Origin: Henckelia pumila
Taxonomy: Eukaryota > Streptophyta > Magnoliopsida > Lamiales > Gesneriaceae
DNA length: 64,000 bases
NCBI RefSeq assembly: GCF_033568475.1
Contig: NW_027331831.1
Span: 6,138,001-6,202,000 of the forward strand
Direction: 5' to 3'
How positions within the stretch are numbered: position 1 is the stretch's first letter; every line of letters begins with the position of its first letter. Shown here in pieces: positions 1-14,788 of this stretch. Made by a program: the position numbers and the translations under genes. The notes below the pieces were generated by a model. It searched no databases. It had not been told where the DNA came from and saw nothing but the letters and a program-made list of their open reading frames with translations.

Positions 1-1000
1 TGGTTTTTGAAAAACAAACCCACAACCAAGAATATCTTGTGTTCAATTCTTGAGATGTATCACTGGTTTTCACAACTATCAGATTCCTCCAAATTCATAG
101 TATACACTGCTAATCTCCTAAAGTTCGGTGGAAAATCCAAGACTTACAAATGAAACTGTGAACGTTTATATCCTAAGACTGCAAAAAATAACGATTTAAT
201 GAATGCCAAACGCTTAATGATCCTGATGAGTTCAACAATCCATCAGACGGACATAGACAAAACCAAGAAAAAATCTACGCTAACATATATTCAATGACAG
301 AACAGCACAGAACTTCACCCTGATGGCTGAACTGAAATGAAAAGGTTCCTTGGTCTTCCTTTCGTAACCATGGAATCGTAACGAATCAGCACACGTGAAT
401 TCAATGGCATATACCCCATGGTCCATGAAGTTGTGAACAATCACAGTGAAAATGCACATCTAATCATGACATAAATACTCTAGTTCAGTGCATCACTAAT
501 GGATCACATCCATAAGAAGCTGTGGATCTTGAAACCTCACCAAATGAAGTAAAAATGAAACTATTGAATTCGTTCCCTGGATTGGGGCCATTTTTTACTA
601 CTCAAAACTGCAAGATTATAAAAACGTCCAGACAAAAAACACAGGCGTGTATACTTGTCGATCCTTATAAAAAATGGTTGCAACTAATTATTTAGATTCC
701 TTGTTTTGTAAATTAAAAACAAACAAAGCAAAACACATTCTTTTTGTGTGTACTACTGAGTTTATAGACTTTAAATTTCATCTTCGGGCCCGGAAAAACG
801 CATACATAGGGGTTCCCTCAATTTTCGTATCACAATGCTGCTTCATTGAACCTAACTTGATCCATTCACAACCACCCTAGCGATTCCAACATGAAATCAA
901 CAAATGCTAACAGGTTTTCACAAGAATCATCGAGATAGAAACAACAAACAAATCAACAACAAAAACGCAGAAAAAAAAGGGATAATCGCGATGAACTCAC

Positions 1001-1293
1001 CACTGAGTATACATATCGACGACCACAACCTTAGTACCAGCTGCTTCCACGATGGGCCAGAAGGTATGCAAACCAACCTCAGTCACTCTGCCCACCTCCG
1101 CCACCGCGGCGGCCGCGGCGTCCAAGCTAGCCTTTACCCGTGACCCCGCTCTCAGCCGCCTCTCCGTCCTCGTCACCGTCCGGCGGTAATCACCTGCGAC
1201 GCAGACCACGGGTTGGCCCGAAATAATCTTGTGGGACACCGGATTTTGCACCAGTGAACTCAACGCAGCCGCACCGTAGAACTGCAAAGCCAT
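1001..1293 (-). CDS. TRXF: Thioredoxin f, plastidial: first exon only (gene runs off the left edge)
   Basis: This is the first coding exon of a plastid f-type thioredoxin, which reduces regulatory disulfides of Calvin-cycle enzymes using electrons from ferredoxin-thioredoxin reductase. The exon encodes 97 full codons plus two bases. Residues 1 to about 65 are rich in Ala, Ser and Arg and lack acidic residues early on, as expected of a transit peptide. Residues 68-98 match the start of the mature f-type fold: V-T-E-V, T-F-W-P-I-V, a D-M-Y-T-Q-W strand. The exon stops inside that Trp codon at a good donor (CAGTG/GTGAGT, intron from 1000 downwards), exactly before the expected W-C-G-P-C active site. 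I looked for the Cys-Gly-Pro-Cys exon in 1-1000 and did not find it, so the intron is at least 1 kb and the rest lies outside. The start at 1293 was chosen because upstream in-frame Met residues lie at or above the TATA-like run. Confidence 0.88.
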
Positions 1294-1390
1294 TTGCACA
1301 CTTGGAAATGTAAATGTGAATGGGTGTGAATATTGACTGTAAACGGAGAGAATGGATCGGAGGCCAAGAGAAATTGGAGAGAGTATACTG

Positions 1391-1398
1391 TATATATA
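1391..1398 (-). promoter_or_regulatory. Probable TATA box of the thioredoxin f gene
   Basis: An eight-base alternating TA run lies about 100 bp upstream of the thioredoxin f start codon. This leaves room for a 60-70 base leader. Position and composition are the only evidence. Confidence 0.45.
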
Positions 1399-1419
1399 CA
1401 TGGAGATCGTTCACCATCA

Positions 1420-3861
1420 GTGATGGCGGTGTGAAATTACTATTTTAGCCTTGAGTATCCTTGGGTATTTGGGAATATCTTGGGTGAATTTCGGGATTTC
1501 GACCTAATATTTGTGGCACAGGCATAATTGTCCATCTTAATAAGATAGTAATAAAAAAAACAAAATGTAATAGGAAAGAAAATGAGAGGAGGAGTTGTTT
1601 CCGCCACAAAGTTGATGTTGGAGGATCACAAAAATTAGAGGAAATGATACAAGTCTATATATTTATCATTAATTTATTATTATCTTGGGAATTTTATAGA
1701 ATATATGATCAACGAACCAATAAAATTGAAACAAAATAATTCGACGGTCTCACGAGTTAATTTTATAAAATGTATTTCTTATTTGATTCGATCAATAAAA
1801 AAAATTTATTTTTTATATCAAAATTAATATTTTTCATTACAATGTCAACCTGTCTCACTGAAAAAATATTCATGACGAGACCCACTCTAAAATTGGAGTC
1901 CTAGATAACATTTTTAAGAAAATTATTCAAAAAGTCTCATGCTATAACGAGTATCGTCACGTATAGAGTGGAGGATGAGGAGCGATGAAACGATATTTGA
2001 AGCGTGTTTTATTTATGAAATGATCAAATATGGCCCTGCTTTATACACAATCGAACAGCAATGGGGGATAGTGAATAATGAAATGAAAACTTGTACCTAA
2101 CTCATATTTAGACAAGAGAATTTGAAAGATCAACGACTGACATGGAAATGTCATTATCGCTCATTCACAATTGTTCTAATAATAACGCTTCTGGTTTTAT
2201 GAGCATTTCGACATAATACACTCTTGGTTTTTCAATTTCAAAACCACCCGAGTGATTTAATTCCAATTGTAACTAATATTTCTGGAATTTGGATCCTTGT
2301 AGTGCACAACAAAGATCCAAAAGCATATGCTGGGCTTGTGACCCTTGACGTTCAATAAGCAGCAAAATAAAATATAAATCATTAAAACAAAAGACTCATC
2401 ACAGTCTTGACTCTCGGCACACTTACAAATCGGTACAGCAACTTGAAGGTATAACAAATCAAGAATCTCTGGGCAACAGCTCATGAGACTGTTAAAAGGT
2501 AACTAGACGCTTGATAGCTGTCGGATTTAATATCAAACCCCATCGTTGGACGCCTTGTTATTAGGCTCATAATATATATTCATTCACACAATCAACGCAC
2601 AACTGAAATCTCCAGTTGTATATATACATACGCATTCAAGAAATCAATGAGGGTCGTCTAGAACATATTTCTTGAAGCAATACTCGGAATATTGAATACT
2701 CGCCCTCCACCACTTCATCCGAAAGAAATGGAAAACAAAACAAGTTCAGTATCCAATAGGATGTAACAAGAACATAACAGTCCCTTCGTACCATTGAAGA
2801 ATCCTTGATTAGCTTTGTCGACCTCAGTATATGTCACAGCTTATTGAAATATTCCTCTCATTGCCTGCAAATTACCATACATACATGAATGTAAGTTATA
2901 TTTGGAATGAGAATATGTAGGATAAAATGAAATATCACTACTACTTCAACTTAATGATACAATGATTTATACCTAGGGCCGTGCCTCATCACGTCTTCTT
3001 CATAAAATGGCTAAAAGCAATCACTCCTAGACACATTCCAAGAAGGGAACTGAATAGTCATGACGACTACAAATAAATATACAGTATTTATTCATAGAAA
3101 ACTTATAATCTCCAACATATTTCTAGTGTCAGACAAAGGTAGAAGAAGATATAGAGCTCACAATTATCCTGTTAAGCAACCTATATATGCTCGATTATTC
3201 ACTAAGTTAATTTCGGTTGTAAGATAAGAGAAGTTCATGAACACACACTGCTGCATCTGGACAAGAGCCGTCAACAATGGCAAATGAACGTTTGTTCTAA
3301 TGTGGTCAGCCACATCCCTGTACGTCACGTCAACTTTATCCATGTCATCAGCACTCAATTTGTTGGTCTATGGCTATCCTCTGGTTGCCTGCTCAAAATA
3401 TCAGACACTACTTTGAGAACTGAATATCAAAACGACATCATGCTAAATTTTAGAGAAGCTGATCTCATACTCAATATAATGCTCATACTTTGTTATTCAT
3501 TCTATTTCCACTATAGTTTATAAGTTATAAGGACAAAAGGCAACAAATACGTCATCCCTTAGAAATTATCAATGCAACTATAACAAATTTAAGCATACCT
3601 GTTGAATAGCGTCAAAGATGCATACGAAATAGGTTATACCGTGGTTATATAAATATAGACCGGTTTTCCTTGAATTTTGTTATTTATGCTCGTGTTCTTT
3701 CTACAAGAGATAAGTCAAAAATAAATCATATATTACATCAGATGTTGAAAATCACTGAAAAGGGAAAGGGGCTGAAAACAGCTATATTGTTTCCACAAAA
3801 CGTGTCTCAACCAGATATTTAGTAGCAGCATGGCCATGTAAGCATACATGGAACGTTTGCT
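1420..3861. other. Intergenic region between thioredoxin f and VPS8
   Basis: No gene is recognised here. It should hold the thioredoxin f promoter on the left and the VPS8 3' untranslated region on the right. On the minus strand between about 3,690 and 2,640 there are several short open stretches bordered by splice-like AG and GT, for example 3,379-3,240 (contains Y-R-D-V-A-D-H-I-R-T-N-V) and about 2,720-2,649 (contains M-K-W-W-R-A-S). One stretch has an internal TAA. I could not join them into a consistent model or match them to a family. Confidence 0.5.
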
Positions 3862-6800
3862 TCACTTCTCACGAATATTTCCATTCCCTTCAAAATAAAA
3901 TAAAAAAATCAATTACACGTCTAGTCTTAATTTCCCATGAGAATAAGATGTAAGAATCCCTTGGATAAAATAACTCACTGAATATATTGGTTTTAAGTGT
4001 GGATCGTAATGATAATCCCTTCAGTTTTATATCCCTTATTTGCCTGCTTGATGATTTTTCTGTGGTGGAAGCACGGCTGGTGCTTTCTCTGCCTGAAATT
4101 TCTGCTCTTTGCTTCACCTTTTCATGGTAAACAGCAGGTGGTGCTAGCCTCAACTGAACTGAGTGTTCAAGTTGAACTAATTTCTGGTCTTTCTGAAGAT
4201 TATTCAAGAGTTCAAACTGTTGCAACCAAATTAAGGGATGCAAAAGTTGATAGAATGTACATGTGAAAACTATTATAACAGCAAAAGATAATTGAGCAAA
4301 GTATAAATAACCATACCCTCGAAGCTGTATGAGAAAATGAGTTCTCCAAGATATCGTGTTGATCACGAGGATGCAATGTTTGCATCCCACCTGTTTGTTG
4401 TGCCCTTATCAAGGACTTGCTTGCTAATCCATTATCGCCAAACACAGATTTTCCAGTTGACCCTGGAGTAGCTTTCTTCCTAGAATTACAAATAGGACAT
4501 CCAGCAGAGATTCCCCTAAACGAATCCTCATTTTCCTCAGGTTCACAATGTGCATGCATTGCATGACCACAGCAGAATACTCGAACGTTAGAATCATAGT
4601 TTTTGGCAAGAAGGGAGTAACAGATACAGCAGACAGAGTTCCGGGGGGCATAACCATGAGAAGCCCCCTTCCTGAGCAAACTCATGGTATAATATGTATC
4701 ATCCTGGATCAAACTGTTTGCAATGTCCTATTTAACAGATAAAACAGTTACATTACTAACAACCAAAATTTTTTATAAGGGATATATGCTGCCAACAGGT
4801 TCAAAAGTTTTATGAGGAATATATGCTGCCAACAGGTTCAAAAGTCAAAGAGGAAATGCACTTGACATGTAAAAAGTACAGAGCAGAACACCGATGCAGT
4901 GCAAGATCAGTCAAATTGCTATTATACACACTATTTTTCGTCAGTCTAGCACGCTTATACACAAATTACCACCTTGTATGCAAAAGAAACAAAAACGAAA
5001 AATACACGTACAAGGAATATATCTTGCCAGGAAAGAAGCTGCAAAATTGTTTTCAACTCACAAAAAGTAAATCAAAAACTTAAAGGGAAAAATTACAACT
5101 CCGAATGTTCTGCATTTATATTCAACAAATTAAACAACGCTTAAAGGGCAAATAGTCTATGGCATACAACCAATAACGATTATATTGCACCAGTTGGACA
5201 ATAAAATTATCATCATTATACATTAAAAACAAAAATAAAAGCAGAAAAAGCATGCAAGAAAAGGAGGACGCACCAGAATTCTTTTCTCAAAATCATATGT
5301 TCCTAGCATCCCAAGTATTGTAAGTTTAAAATCACCAAATTCCTGACTGCCATTATCAGAAAGAAGCTTCAACATGATCCTTGGAAGCTTAACATATCCA
5401 ATCATTCCCTCGACAATTTCTTTAATGAATATGGTAAACAGTTTCCTCTTCATGTGACTTTTACGAGGTCTGGATATTTTCCATTTAGCTTTGCACTTCT
5501 CTTCGTCTTCCAACCGACTGTATGATCCATCAAGAGAATACTTGAGCACTTCTCTCCCCGAATCTACTCTAGCATCACTTGAATCCGACAAGAGATCAAA
5601 AAACCTGTAATGAAAAAAGAGGACAGAATCAGAATTGGTTTAGAAAAAAAAAGAAAAAGAAAAAAAAAAAGACCAACAAGTTAACTAAGTATCAATAATG
5701 TATTCATCATATTGTTCCATGCACTCAACTCTAGTCGAAGAACATCAGAAATCTAATTTAGATAAGACAACTTTACATGAAACTATGCCATGCATAGAAG
5801 ATAAATCTAGCATCAACTACCCTTCTAACATATATGTACAGTAGAAAGTCATTTTCTATTGGATGTACCATGTATCTTAGATATGCTGCCCCTTATGCAA
5901 AGAATAAGTGCGATCTTATCCATGTTTGTTTCAAAGGAAATATAAAATAATAGAAAACTGACGGCAGTTGTTCAAATATAAGTAATTCATAGGTGTTCAG
6001 GAATCACCAGTCAGTAATGATGTCCCAGGCAAAAATGAAAACCTGACAATATCAGCCTCAATGTGACATTTCTTTACAAAATCAAGGGGCAAAAAAACTA
6101 ATAAATAAAGTGCTGACTGCATGTCACACTGATGTCTTTGCATCTTCATCCAACAGTAGATTATGCACGTGATGGTCATATTCAAGAGGTTACTAGGTAC
6201 TATAGCAGCATCTAGTGTGACAAACTCAAGTTAGGGCTCAGACAATGGAACATTAACTTGTCACGATACTAGCAATATTTAATTCATTGTCCAAATAAGT
6301 TCATTACAATAAATTCAAAATTTTTAAATGAATAGGAAGACATGCAGGTTCAATTGATGTTCAGATTTGTACAAATAGTCGCCTGATAAGCAATTTAGTT
6401 TTTTTACAGTAAACCGGAAAGCAATTAAACTCCTCTGCATCATTAACAAATAAAGTAACCTAAACCAATCCTTTAAGCCTTTTGACATAAGAAACAATCA
6501 TATGCATGAGAACAATTGACTCACGAATCAAGCAACTGAAACCAAAGGTGCTCAGACTCATCAGGTTCCAAGCGGGGACTGTTTCTTTGGCATAATCCAA
6601 TACAAGAACGCACAAGATCAAGTATATCAGCAACCTGCAACAGGAATTTAATCATTTCAACTATTCAGAGAGGAGACATAGATGAAGAAACTGAAATACA
6701 TGTTCTAGGTTATAAGCCCTACAGAAGAACTAAAAGTCTGAAATCAAAAAGACCAGTTAAAAAAAGAAAATTATCTCATGATTTTATGATAGCCCATAAT

Positions 6801-9800
6801 TTCTTGAGCAACCAATATGGGATCATAACATCGCCCACCAATCGAGAAGTAGCACCACGACGATCCACTCTGGATGACTTTCACCCACCTGGCCACCTAT
6901 CGGTGTTTAGCACACGCACCTTAAACCAGCCAATAAGCAATGGGCCTTTTTTAATCGATGATGATTATCAACAAGAACTCCAAAATTAGGGTTATAAGTC
7001 CAAGAGAGTAAAGCCACCTAAACACTAATATAATAGATACAATGATCTCTGGAATTTATATATCACTCCACAATTGCTTGTCAAACAAATGCGTGATTGT
7101 ACCAACATAGCATAGAAAAAAGGTGGATCAAGATTACATCACGCGTACATCTTTCTTCTTCATAATGGAATTGAGATCCTTCAGTTTACTATCAGAGCGT
7201 CCCTTTAGAATTACAGCATCAAGCATGACAATTTTGTCACGAAGATTAGAAAGATTAAGCAGAAGGGCACTTCCAACTTCCCCAACCCTTTCTAATAAGA
7301 ATGAAGCAGCATCAACTATTCCATATTCCTGGCACAATCGCAAACAATTTTCTACTCTATAGCTTTCAGAAGTTTCCAAGAATTTGAGAACAGATTCACG
7401 TTCATACTGACATAACAGCTGCAAAAGTAATAGGAGAAAAGAAAAGCAAATGAGGACATGAGAAACAAATGAACAACAAAATGGTCTTTGAGGATGACAT
7501 TCCCCAAGTAAATCTTCATAGCAAAAATCAGTAGTAGTGAAGCTCACAAATGTAAACAAAATAAGGTGGGGCATAGAGGTTTGCTGGCCAAGACACAGTC
7601 AGGAGAAGAGAAAAGTGGCAGTCAAAGACTTGGGGTAAAACCCGTACTTGTTTAACCGAGTGCCTCAAGGAGTGAAAATGTCAAGGATTTTTAGTCAAAG
7701 GCGCAAAGGGAGACAAACAGCTGACCAAGGTAAGACATCAATCTGTCATTTCAGAAGCTTGACAAAAAATAAAACATATTCACCTAGACAAATAATTGAA
7801 AGTAAGCAGTATCTTTAGCATAAACCTTTCATTTACTTGCTTCAAGACAAAATATTCACCAAATTCTGTACAACTTGTGGGCATAAATTACAATTTTTTC
7901 TTCATATGCTTGCTACCATGATAAAATCAAATAAAATATTAATTATATTTCATCTCCTAAAAACAACAAACATGTATGTCTGCGACCCCAAACAGCACAG
8001 TGATGGTTCCTGAATCTTTTACCTCAAAGTACAACTCAGTCATTTCATTAGTAACATGAAGTTCATTGTTACGCAGATGATTTAGGGAGTTTGATATTGC
8101 AACTAGATATGCTTCAACATCCATTGGCTGCTTATGAGCTTTTCTAGCATTAGGAATATCTGAGACATCAGCGTTTTTTAGACAAGAGAGGTTGAGGGTA
8201 CCAGTTGTTTGAATTTCAACAACTGTCTTTAAGTACAGGAAAAGGCTTTCCCGCTGAGAGTGCAGATCAGACAAAATTTGTTGAGATTTTCCAGAAAGTT
8301 GGTCGGTGATCAGAAAGTATGCTCCTTCTCTGTAAATATCAAGGGAGAACAACAATCAGGAAATAGAAAGAGTATAAATCCTTCGTTTTCATAAGTTAAA
8401 TTAAGAAATTAATCTGAAGCTCTGCCCCTAAAATCATTACCTGCTCAGTTTAATAAGATCTGGAATGCTAGAAATAACAGCTGATTCAAAAGTATCATAT
8501 TCTTCAGTGCGGAGTAGTCGGAGCATATCATGGATAAAGGAGAATGCATGTATAGGCTCATTAGCTATTTTCATATAACTGTGCAAAGCATCAACATATT
8601 GATGCCTGGTGGAATGGATATAGCCACAAACCTACGAAAGAATATACACATTTCGTTAAGAGTCTGAAATAGGCGAAAAGAAAAGGGAAAGGAAAAATAT
8701 ACTCAAAGTAAAGGCCTTTTAAGTAGTGGGTTAAACTATTTTACCCACTATTTACCCCCATGTAAGGACATAACATCAATTTAGAGTGTTTGGTAAAGGC
8801 TAATAAATGAAAACTGAAAAGGGAGATTATTTTCCCTACTGGCCTCAAAAATTTCGGGTTAATTAAAAATTGACAGGCAGTATTAAGGTCATAAGTTAAA
8901 GTACCTGATGGAACATAGCCTTCTCACATAGATATAACAAACCAGAAGCATCCCAATGAGTCTCTGGCACTACTTCTAGTAATGATAGCAGCTGTTTCTC
9001 TTTTCTTTTTAAGATTTCAGTGGTCTTCCCCAAGGCATTATAAGAATTATCGACCTCTGACGTCAAGTATTCCAAAATTAAACCAAGGATATCTCTTGAG
9101 ACCTTTGCTCGTGCAGATATCACATGGTAAGCTATATAATCACACATGTGACCTACATCTTTCTTTGAAGGCCAAATTTTCTTTGAACCCAAATCATTGC
9201 AGCAGTGAGGACTTTCTCTTTGAGAATTACTAGCATCAACTATATCTGCAAGAATATCAACAGTTTTTTGAACCAATATTTGACTTTGACCAGATTCCTT
9301 GCACAAATAGGTTGATTCCTGGGAAGAATCGGTTGATAAAGGAAGGTCATCTTCTGTAAATGCATAGTTTAAAACATCTAAAGTCGCCTCAGTATCCAAT
9401 TGTAACAGATGAAATATGTTGGCATATACACCATTTGCTGGTAAGATTGTAGCAGCCCATGTATTCGGAATACTGGACGTCATCAACAGAGACTGCAGGA
9501 GCTCTTCTCTAACGGAGAGCAGGCGTGTAACAGGAAGGCTTCCACGTCCTATAAAACAGGGGCAATCTAACACTCAACTTTTATTCCTGACATTTTAACC
9601 CTTAAATAATCCTAGGAAGACATGAAAAATAAATCAATTAAAAAGTACATCAATGTCAAGAAATGAGAAAAGATTAGTGGTTTAGATGCACTTTATTGAG
9701 TACAAGCATCACGGAACCTTTATTCTCATTGAAGGCTTCTCCTTGGTCATTTTATATCCGTTATTTTAACAATAGCTTTATCATTTTATCCGGGATTTTT

Positions 9801-12800
9801 GCATTCACCTCCCAATATTTATTGTATTTGACACTCATCTCTCTTATCAAATACAAAAATTATAACATGCAAGGAAAATAAGTGCCAAATTCATTCGATA
9901 TAGGGAGGTGGACGCAAAATAAAACCCTCTATATCCACATACATCTTCTTTGCTCCCAAGTTAAAATTCTATAATACAATTTCAATTAGCTAAAAAAGCC
10001 TTCCCACCAAAGTTCAAATGAATAAAGGCCTCAAAGCATAAGTTTGAAACCAAACCTGGAGGAAAAGCAAGACCCTGAAAGCAATATTTTAGGTAAACAA
10101 GCATCCTGTACCTGTTTCCACAGGCTACACGTGAATGTCTTGACAAAGTATAACAAGGGAAGAAATGCAGAAAGTAGTTTTCACGAAAGAGTTTTAGATT
10201 TTCAGATGACAATTTTCTTCAGCACAACGTATAAACAGTGGGCGCAATACAGTTATAAATCGAAGCAAATTACCCAAGTGAAGCAGCATCTTCTAATCTG
10301 CTACTTTGTAAAACAATCAGGAACTCCTCGAGAGGTGTCCTAAAATCATCTAAACCTTTGTTAAACAAATATATCAATGCATGATGCAACCGATGTTCCC
10401 TGCATAAGCGCACAACCTACAGTACAATGATAAGATAACCAACTGAGGAAAGGGACAAAATCTGTCAAAATATTCAAGCCCAATGAAAATATTAGAATAG
10501 AAATTGGTACCATGATTTCCAACTAGAAGAAGTTGAGATACATTGTCTCTTTGTAAAAGAGAAAAACAAGTAACAGCATATGTGAAATAACCATAAAATA
10601 TTACCTGATTAAAATCTAGGGACAGCATGTCCATGTGGAGTACACACTGTTCAATCCTCTGCAACCAACCTCTCTCGCAATAATGCTCCACCAATGCTTG
10701 CATGATCTTAAAAGAGCATTCCAATTATCAAATATAGAAAAATGCTAGCTCACTGGTGAGTATATGAAAGAGTATGAAGGTAACTGATATAGGCAAAAAT
10801 AAAGATACCGCAGGTGGAAGAGATCCCAGCATATCTTTCAAAATATAAGGTTCCAAAAGCTCCAGAAAAAACTCTAAAGGAACAAACAACAGTGTTAAAA
10901 CAATGAAATTCAAACACCAATACTCAGAGAAATTTACTAAGATACAGTTCATAAAAAAAAAGTTAACCCATATTGTAACTCCTCAAGAACCCAAACTTCA
11001 CATTACCTAATTAAATAATTGAAGTAAAATAAAAGAAAAAATGATTAAGAACCTTTAACATTCGCATCTTCAAATTTTGCAAGAATATCATCAAACAGAA
11101 TGTCAGTTCTCCTGATATGGACACAAAATTCAACTGCAACGCCACCAACACGTGTGTACTGCTCCTTAATCTCGTCTGGATCCATAAGTACATCTTGGTT
11201 GCCACATATTACCAATAAATAAGAAAATACTCCATTAACATATGACTGAATTAACTCCACCAAGAAGGGCATGATGCTGATTTGTATGTCATTCAAATTT
11301 TTAGGAAGGTCTATGGCACCATGTGTTTGACCATCATAAAATGTCATGGCCATGTTTAAGGCACCCATCCAGTCACCCGATTTTTGCAGAACTTCAATCC
11401 GTTCCTTCCAGGAAAGAAGGCGGGAAACAACAAGATGTTCTGGTCCAATAATGTATATAGTAGTGCCCCTCACGGCTACACTGTTGTGATAAGCTTTCTC
11501 GGGGTTTCCAAAAGCATTTGTAAAATATATATGATATGATGTTAGATCATCCCATTGAAACCCATCAACAGAAAAGCTTGTATGGTGAATCTCATTTCCA
11601 TCACTTGCAAACAAATAGAGTTGAGCTGCCAAAGTGAGAACAACCAACATCTGAACACACACAAAACCAAATTTCACCCCCATGAAATCACACAGGTTAA
11701 CATTTGAAATGAAAAAGAAAAAAGATGCCTGTGAACTAGGATCAATTTTAAAGTACTAGCATCTCAAGTAATATAGAGCACAGGTAGAAAAAAAAATTGT
11801 TCAAAAGGGCAAGAAAGAAAAATGAAGTTCAAAGTATGCGAGAACATGTACAACTGTAAAGAAAATCATTAACTACTTAATTCAGCCCAACATTTCATAT
11901 ACTGTTTTTTTAGCTAAATCGTGTAATCACCACTGGTCATCTTTTTAGTTGAATGAAACAGGTGAAACTCCGAGGAATTTTTAAGAAACTTACATCGAGA
12001 GGATAGAGAACAATAGTACTTAGCAAGCATCTAGTATGATGAAGGGTTAAAGATGTCATAAAATACAAACCTGATTCTCTAACCATGCCAGGCCTATAGC
12101 TGGACTTTCAAGGTCCCACTTCTTGACTGCTTTTAACTCCGACCTCACCAGCTTAGCGACTTGAATTTTCCGATCCCAAGCAATTGCAAGCAGTGAAACT
12201 TTATCTAATGTCTCCACATGGGTATTTTCTGAGAGGAAAGATTGAAACAAACAAATTTTCCAGCTGAAACTTCTGCACCAAGAAAAGCTGAAAAAGATGC
12301 ATACCGGATGAAGAACCAGGAGACGGTGACATACATTTCAGTGCGGCATATGGCATGGCACCCTCCTTGACACCATCAGGTTTAGAAATTTGAGCATACA
12401 CTTTCACACTGGGACTGACTTTTGCCTGTCAAGATATGATATCACAAGATACAATAAGTTTAAACCGAGCAAAATTCACAATAACATTAGGTAAAGTGAT
12501 TATTGCAGTCATCCAAAAGAATCCCCTACCACCAGAGCAGATTGATGCGTAATGAATATGACAACACCTTCATCGTCTATGCCTCCACTGATGCTAACAC
12601 CACTATTAGTAGAAGCAGAACTGCTACCCTGATACAAGGCCATTGCACCTCCATGGCATTCACCATAGAGTAATGGAGAAGCACATAGTACTTTGCTAGT
12701 TGTTTCATCAAACAGTTTCTGTGCCAAACAATAAGTTACTAAGTCAGTGGAAGTGGACATAAGTCATAACCTACCACAAAGTTCCTAATCAAGTATAGGT

Positions 12801-14788
12801 TTCTACCACTGATTTGGTGTATGATATCACATTAACCCATGGAACCACTGAAAACCGAATCAACTTGACCACACCCTTGCTGTCACCACTAACTATATGA
12901 AATTGACGTGTAACTTGAGAATCCGGCCCCAGATATAACAAATGTACTACTGGAGCCCTATGTTCCATCACGACCTTAAGTGCAGAGGCCTTTTGCACAT
13001 CCCAAATAGTGTAATGGCCATCGCCATATCCTGCAAAGAGCAAGTCTCCGTGCTGATTAAAGCACATTGACGTCACAGCGACAAGAGACCTATCACCTTG
13101 TAACCCAAGCAATGTCATCTGGAATCATAAATATTTTCACCATTCAGTAGGAAATATAAGTCCATAAAGTATTAATAATTTAATATGCAGACCCAAATTA
13201 ATAGACAGCTGTGTTTATGTGCAGGTTCAATAAATATAACTGTATGTTCGTGAACTAAAATAAATAACAAACCATCTTCTTTTCTAGTAAACTAGTAAAG
13301 TAGGTGTTAAGGCTCAAATCAGTGAATAGAAAAACAAACAGCCAAATCAGGAGTACTCCGGACCTTTTCATTCATGTTGTCAATGTGATGGGCACTATAT
13401 TTGCTAGATATAACAAAAATCGTTCCTTTTGACATTCCTACTGCAATATAGTTGACATGCACTGCCACAACTTGAGGTGATCCATGATCACGCCGGAAAG
13501 AGGGAGGTGATATCATCCTGCTAACGGCATTGTCAGCACTTACATCAAAATAGCCCAACACAACAGAGCCTTTTGTTACACCCTCAAGTCTCATTGGTTG
13601 CGCAGCTGCACCTTCTTCATAGTGCAAACCTGTATACGCTTGTTTCTTCTCAATTTCTTCAGCCAAATCAAGTGGCTTTAAGGAAGAATGAGAGTTCTTC
13701 AGTAACTTTCTACCATTCTCCTCAATGTCCTGTGGAGAAACTAGGTCTGTAACATCAGTTGGTGAACTAGCAAAATCTTGATCCCCATGTTCAGAAACTA
13801 CTTCGCTGACATCACTTGATTTTTCTCCTCTAGTCTTGTGTTCATCACCACATGGCATATTTAAATCCACAACAACGGACAGGTGTTGGGCAGTCACGTC
13901 CTCTTCACCGATTATATCTGAAGGAAAGCCTTCAGCAGTTACCTCACTTACTTCATCCAAAACTGATTCTTTTGCATTTTCAACAGGGGGGGAATTCAGG
14001 GTTTCAAAATTCGAAGTGGCGCATTTTTCCTCCTCGTTAGCAATCCGAGGTACTTCATCCATGTCACCCACCTGCGTTGAAGTCTTAAAGTTGGTTAAAA
14101 CCTCAGCCTCGTTGACACCCCCTCCAGAAGAATGTTCTTCACCGGCATCGGCTTTTCCGGAGATTGAATCTAATTTGGCATATTGAATTTTCTCCAATTC
14201 AACCTCTTCTGCTTCCCGAGACTCAGAAAAGCCTAATCCCTCTAAATCAGTGCCAGCGTCACACCAATTCTGAGTACCACTGGAAGCCACAGATGACTGC
14301 GATAGTAACAAATCATCACTGATAACAGCTATAGCCGAAGTGTCAGACACAGCACTCCGCAACGTACCGGTGGTAGCTCTCATCGATTTGATGGCCACCG
14401 AGTGGGGCGTGGGAATAGAGCGAGAGGCAGCTGCGGCAGCCTCCAGAGCAGCCCCAGGTTTGGAATTAGATTTCACCAGCCCGCCACCAAATAAATGTGG
14501 CAAAACCCCACCCACGTACTTGGTTCTATAGGTATCTCCAATAGAACCAGAAGGAGAATAATTAAAAGCATACACATTTGCGTCCCTGTGTTGTGATTGT
14601 TCCCGCCGGCGAGGGAAGTAAACGCCATCTCGGGGTGAAGATGGTGGAGACGGAGAGGAGTGATTGAGGAGGATTTCATCGACGGTCAGCAAATGTTGAT
14701 CAGCTTCAGTTGCAGCAGAGTCTTCTGCTTCTTCTTCATCGTGGGATTGAAGAAGCAAGGCTAGATCAGTTTCAGACGAATGATCCAT
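3862..14788 (-). CDS. VPS8: Vacuolar protein sorting-associated protein 8 homolog (CORVET subunit), 19 exons, 1,898 aa
   Basis: VPS8 is the CORVET-specific subunit that tethers early endosomes and pre-vacuolar membranes through Rab5-type GTPases. Exons: 14788-13364, 13118-12807, 12718-12530, 12425-12305, 12228-12071, 11650-11053, 10873-10809, 10706-10605, 10416-10274, 10111-10056, 9548-8905, 8631-8441, 8329-8023, 7418-7149, 6634-6525, 5604-5274, 4727-4317, 4216-3979 and 3887-3862. They total 5,697 bp, with matching phases and GT-AG ends throughout. Residues 1-400 are an acidic, Ser-rich, low-complexity head. Residues about 400-650 carry WD40-like blades (G-D-G-H-Y-T-I-W-D, V-S-G-D-S-K-G-V). 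The middle is the helical VPS8 core (L-S-W-K-E-R-I-E-V-L). A RING-type zinc finger lies at about 1707-1754 (C-x2-C, C-C-G-H-x2-H-x-H-C, C-x2-C). The last exon adds eight codons and a split Arg; this small exon is the least certain part. Length is close to what I recall for plant VPS8 (about 1,900 aa). Confidence 0.93.

Noticed and set aside
2257-2484. 75-codon minus-strand frame in the thioredoxin f / VPS8 spacer
   Set aside because: No domain, no splice partners and ordinary composition; likely chance.
13836-14186. Plus-strand open frames opposite the first VPS8 exon
   Set aside because: They are antisense shadows of a long, low-complexity coding exon. No homology and no splice support.
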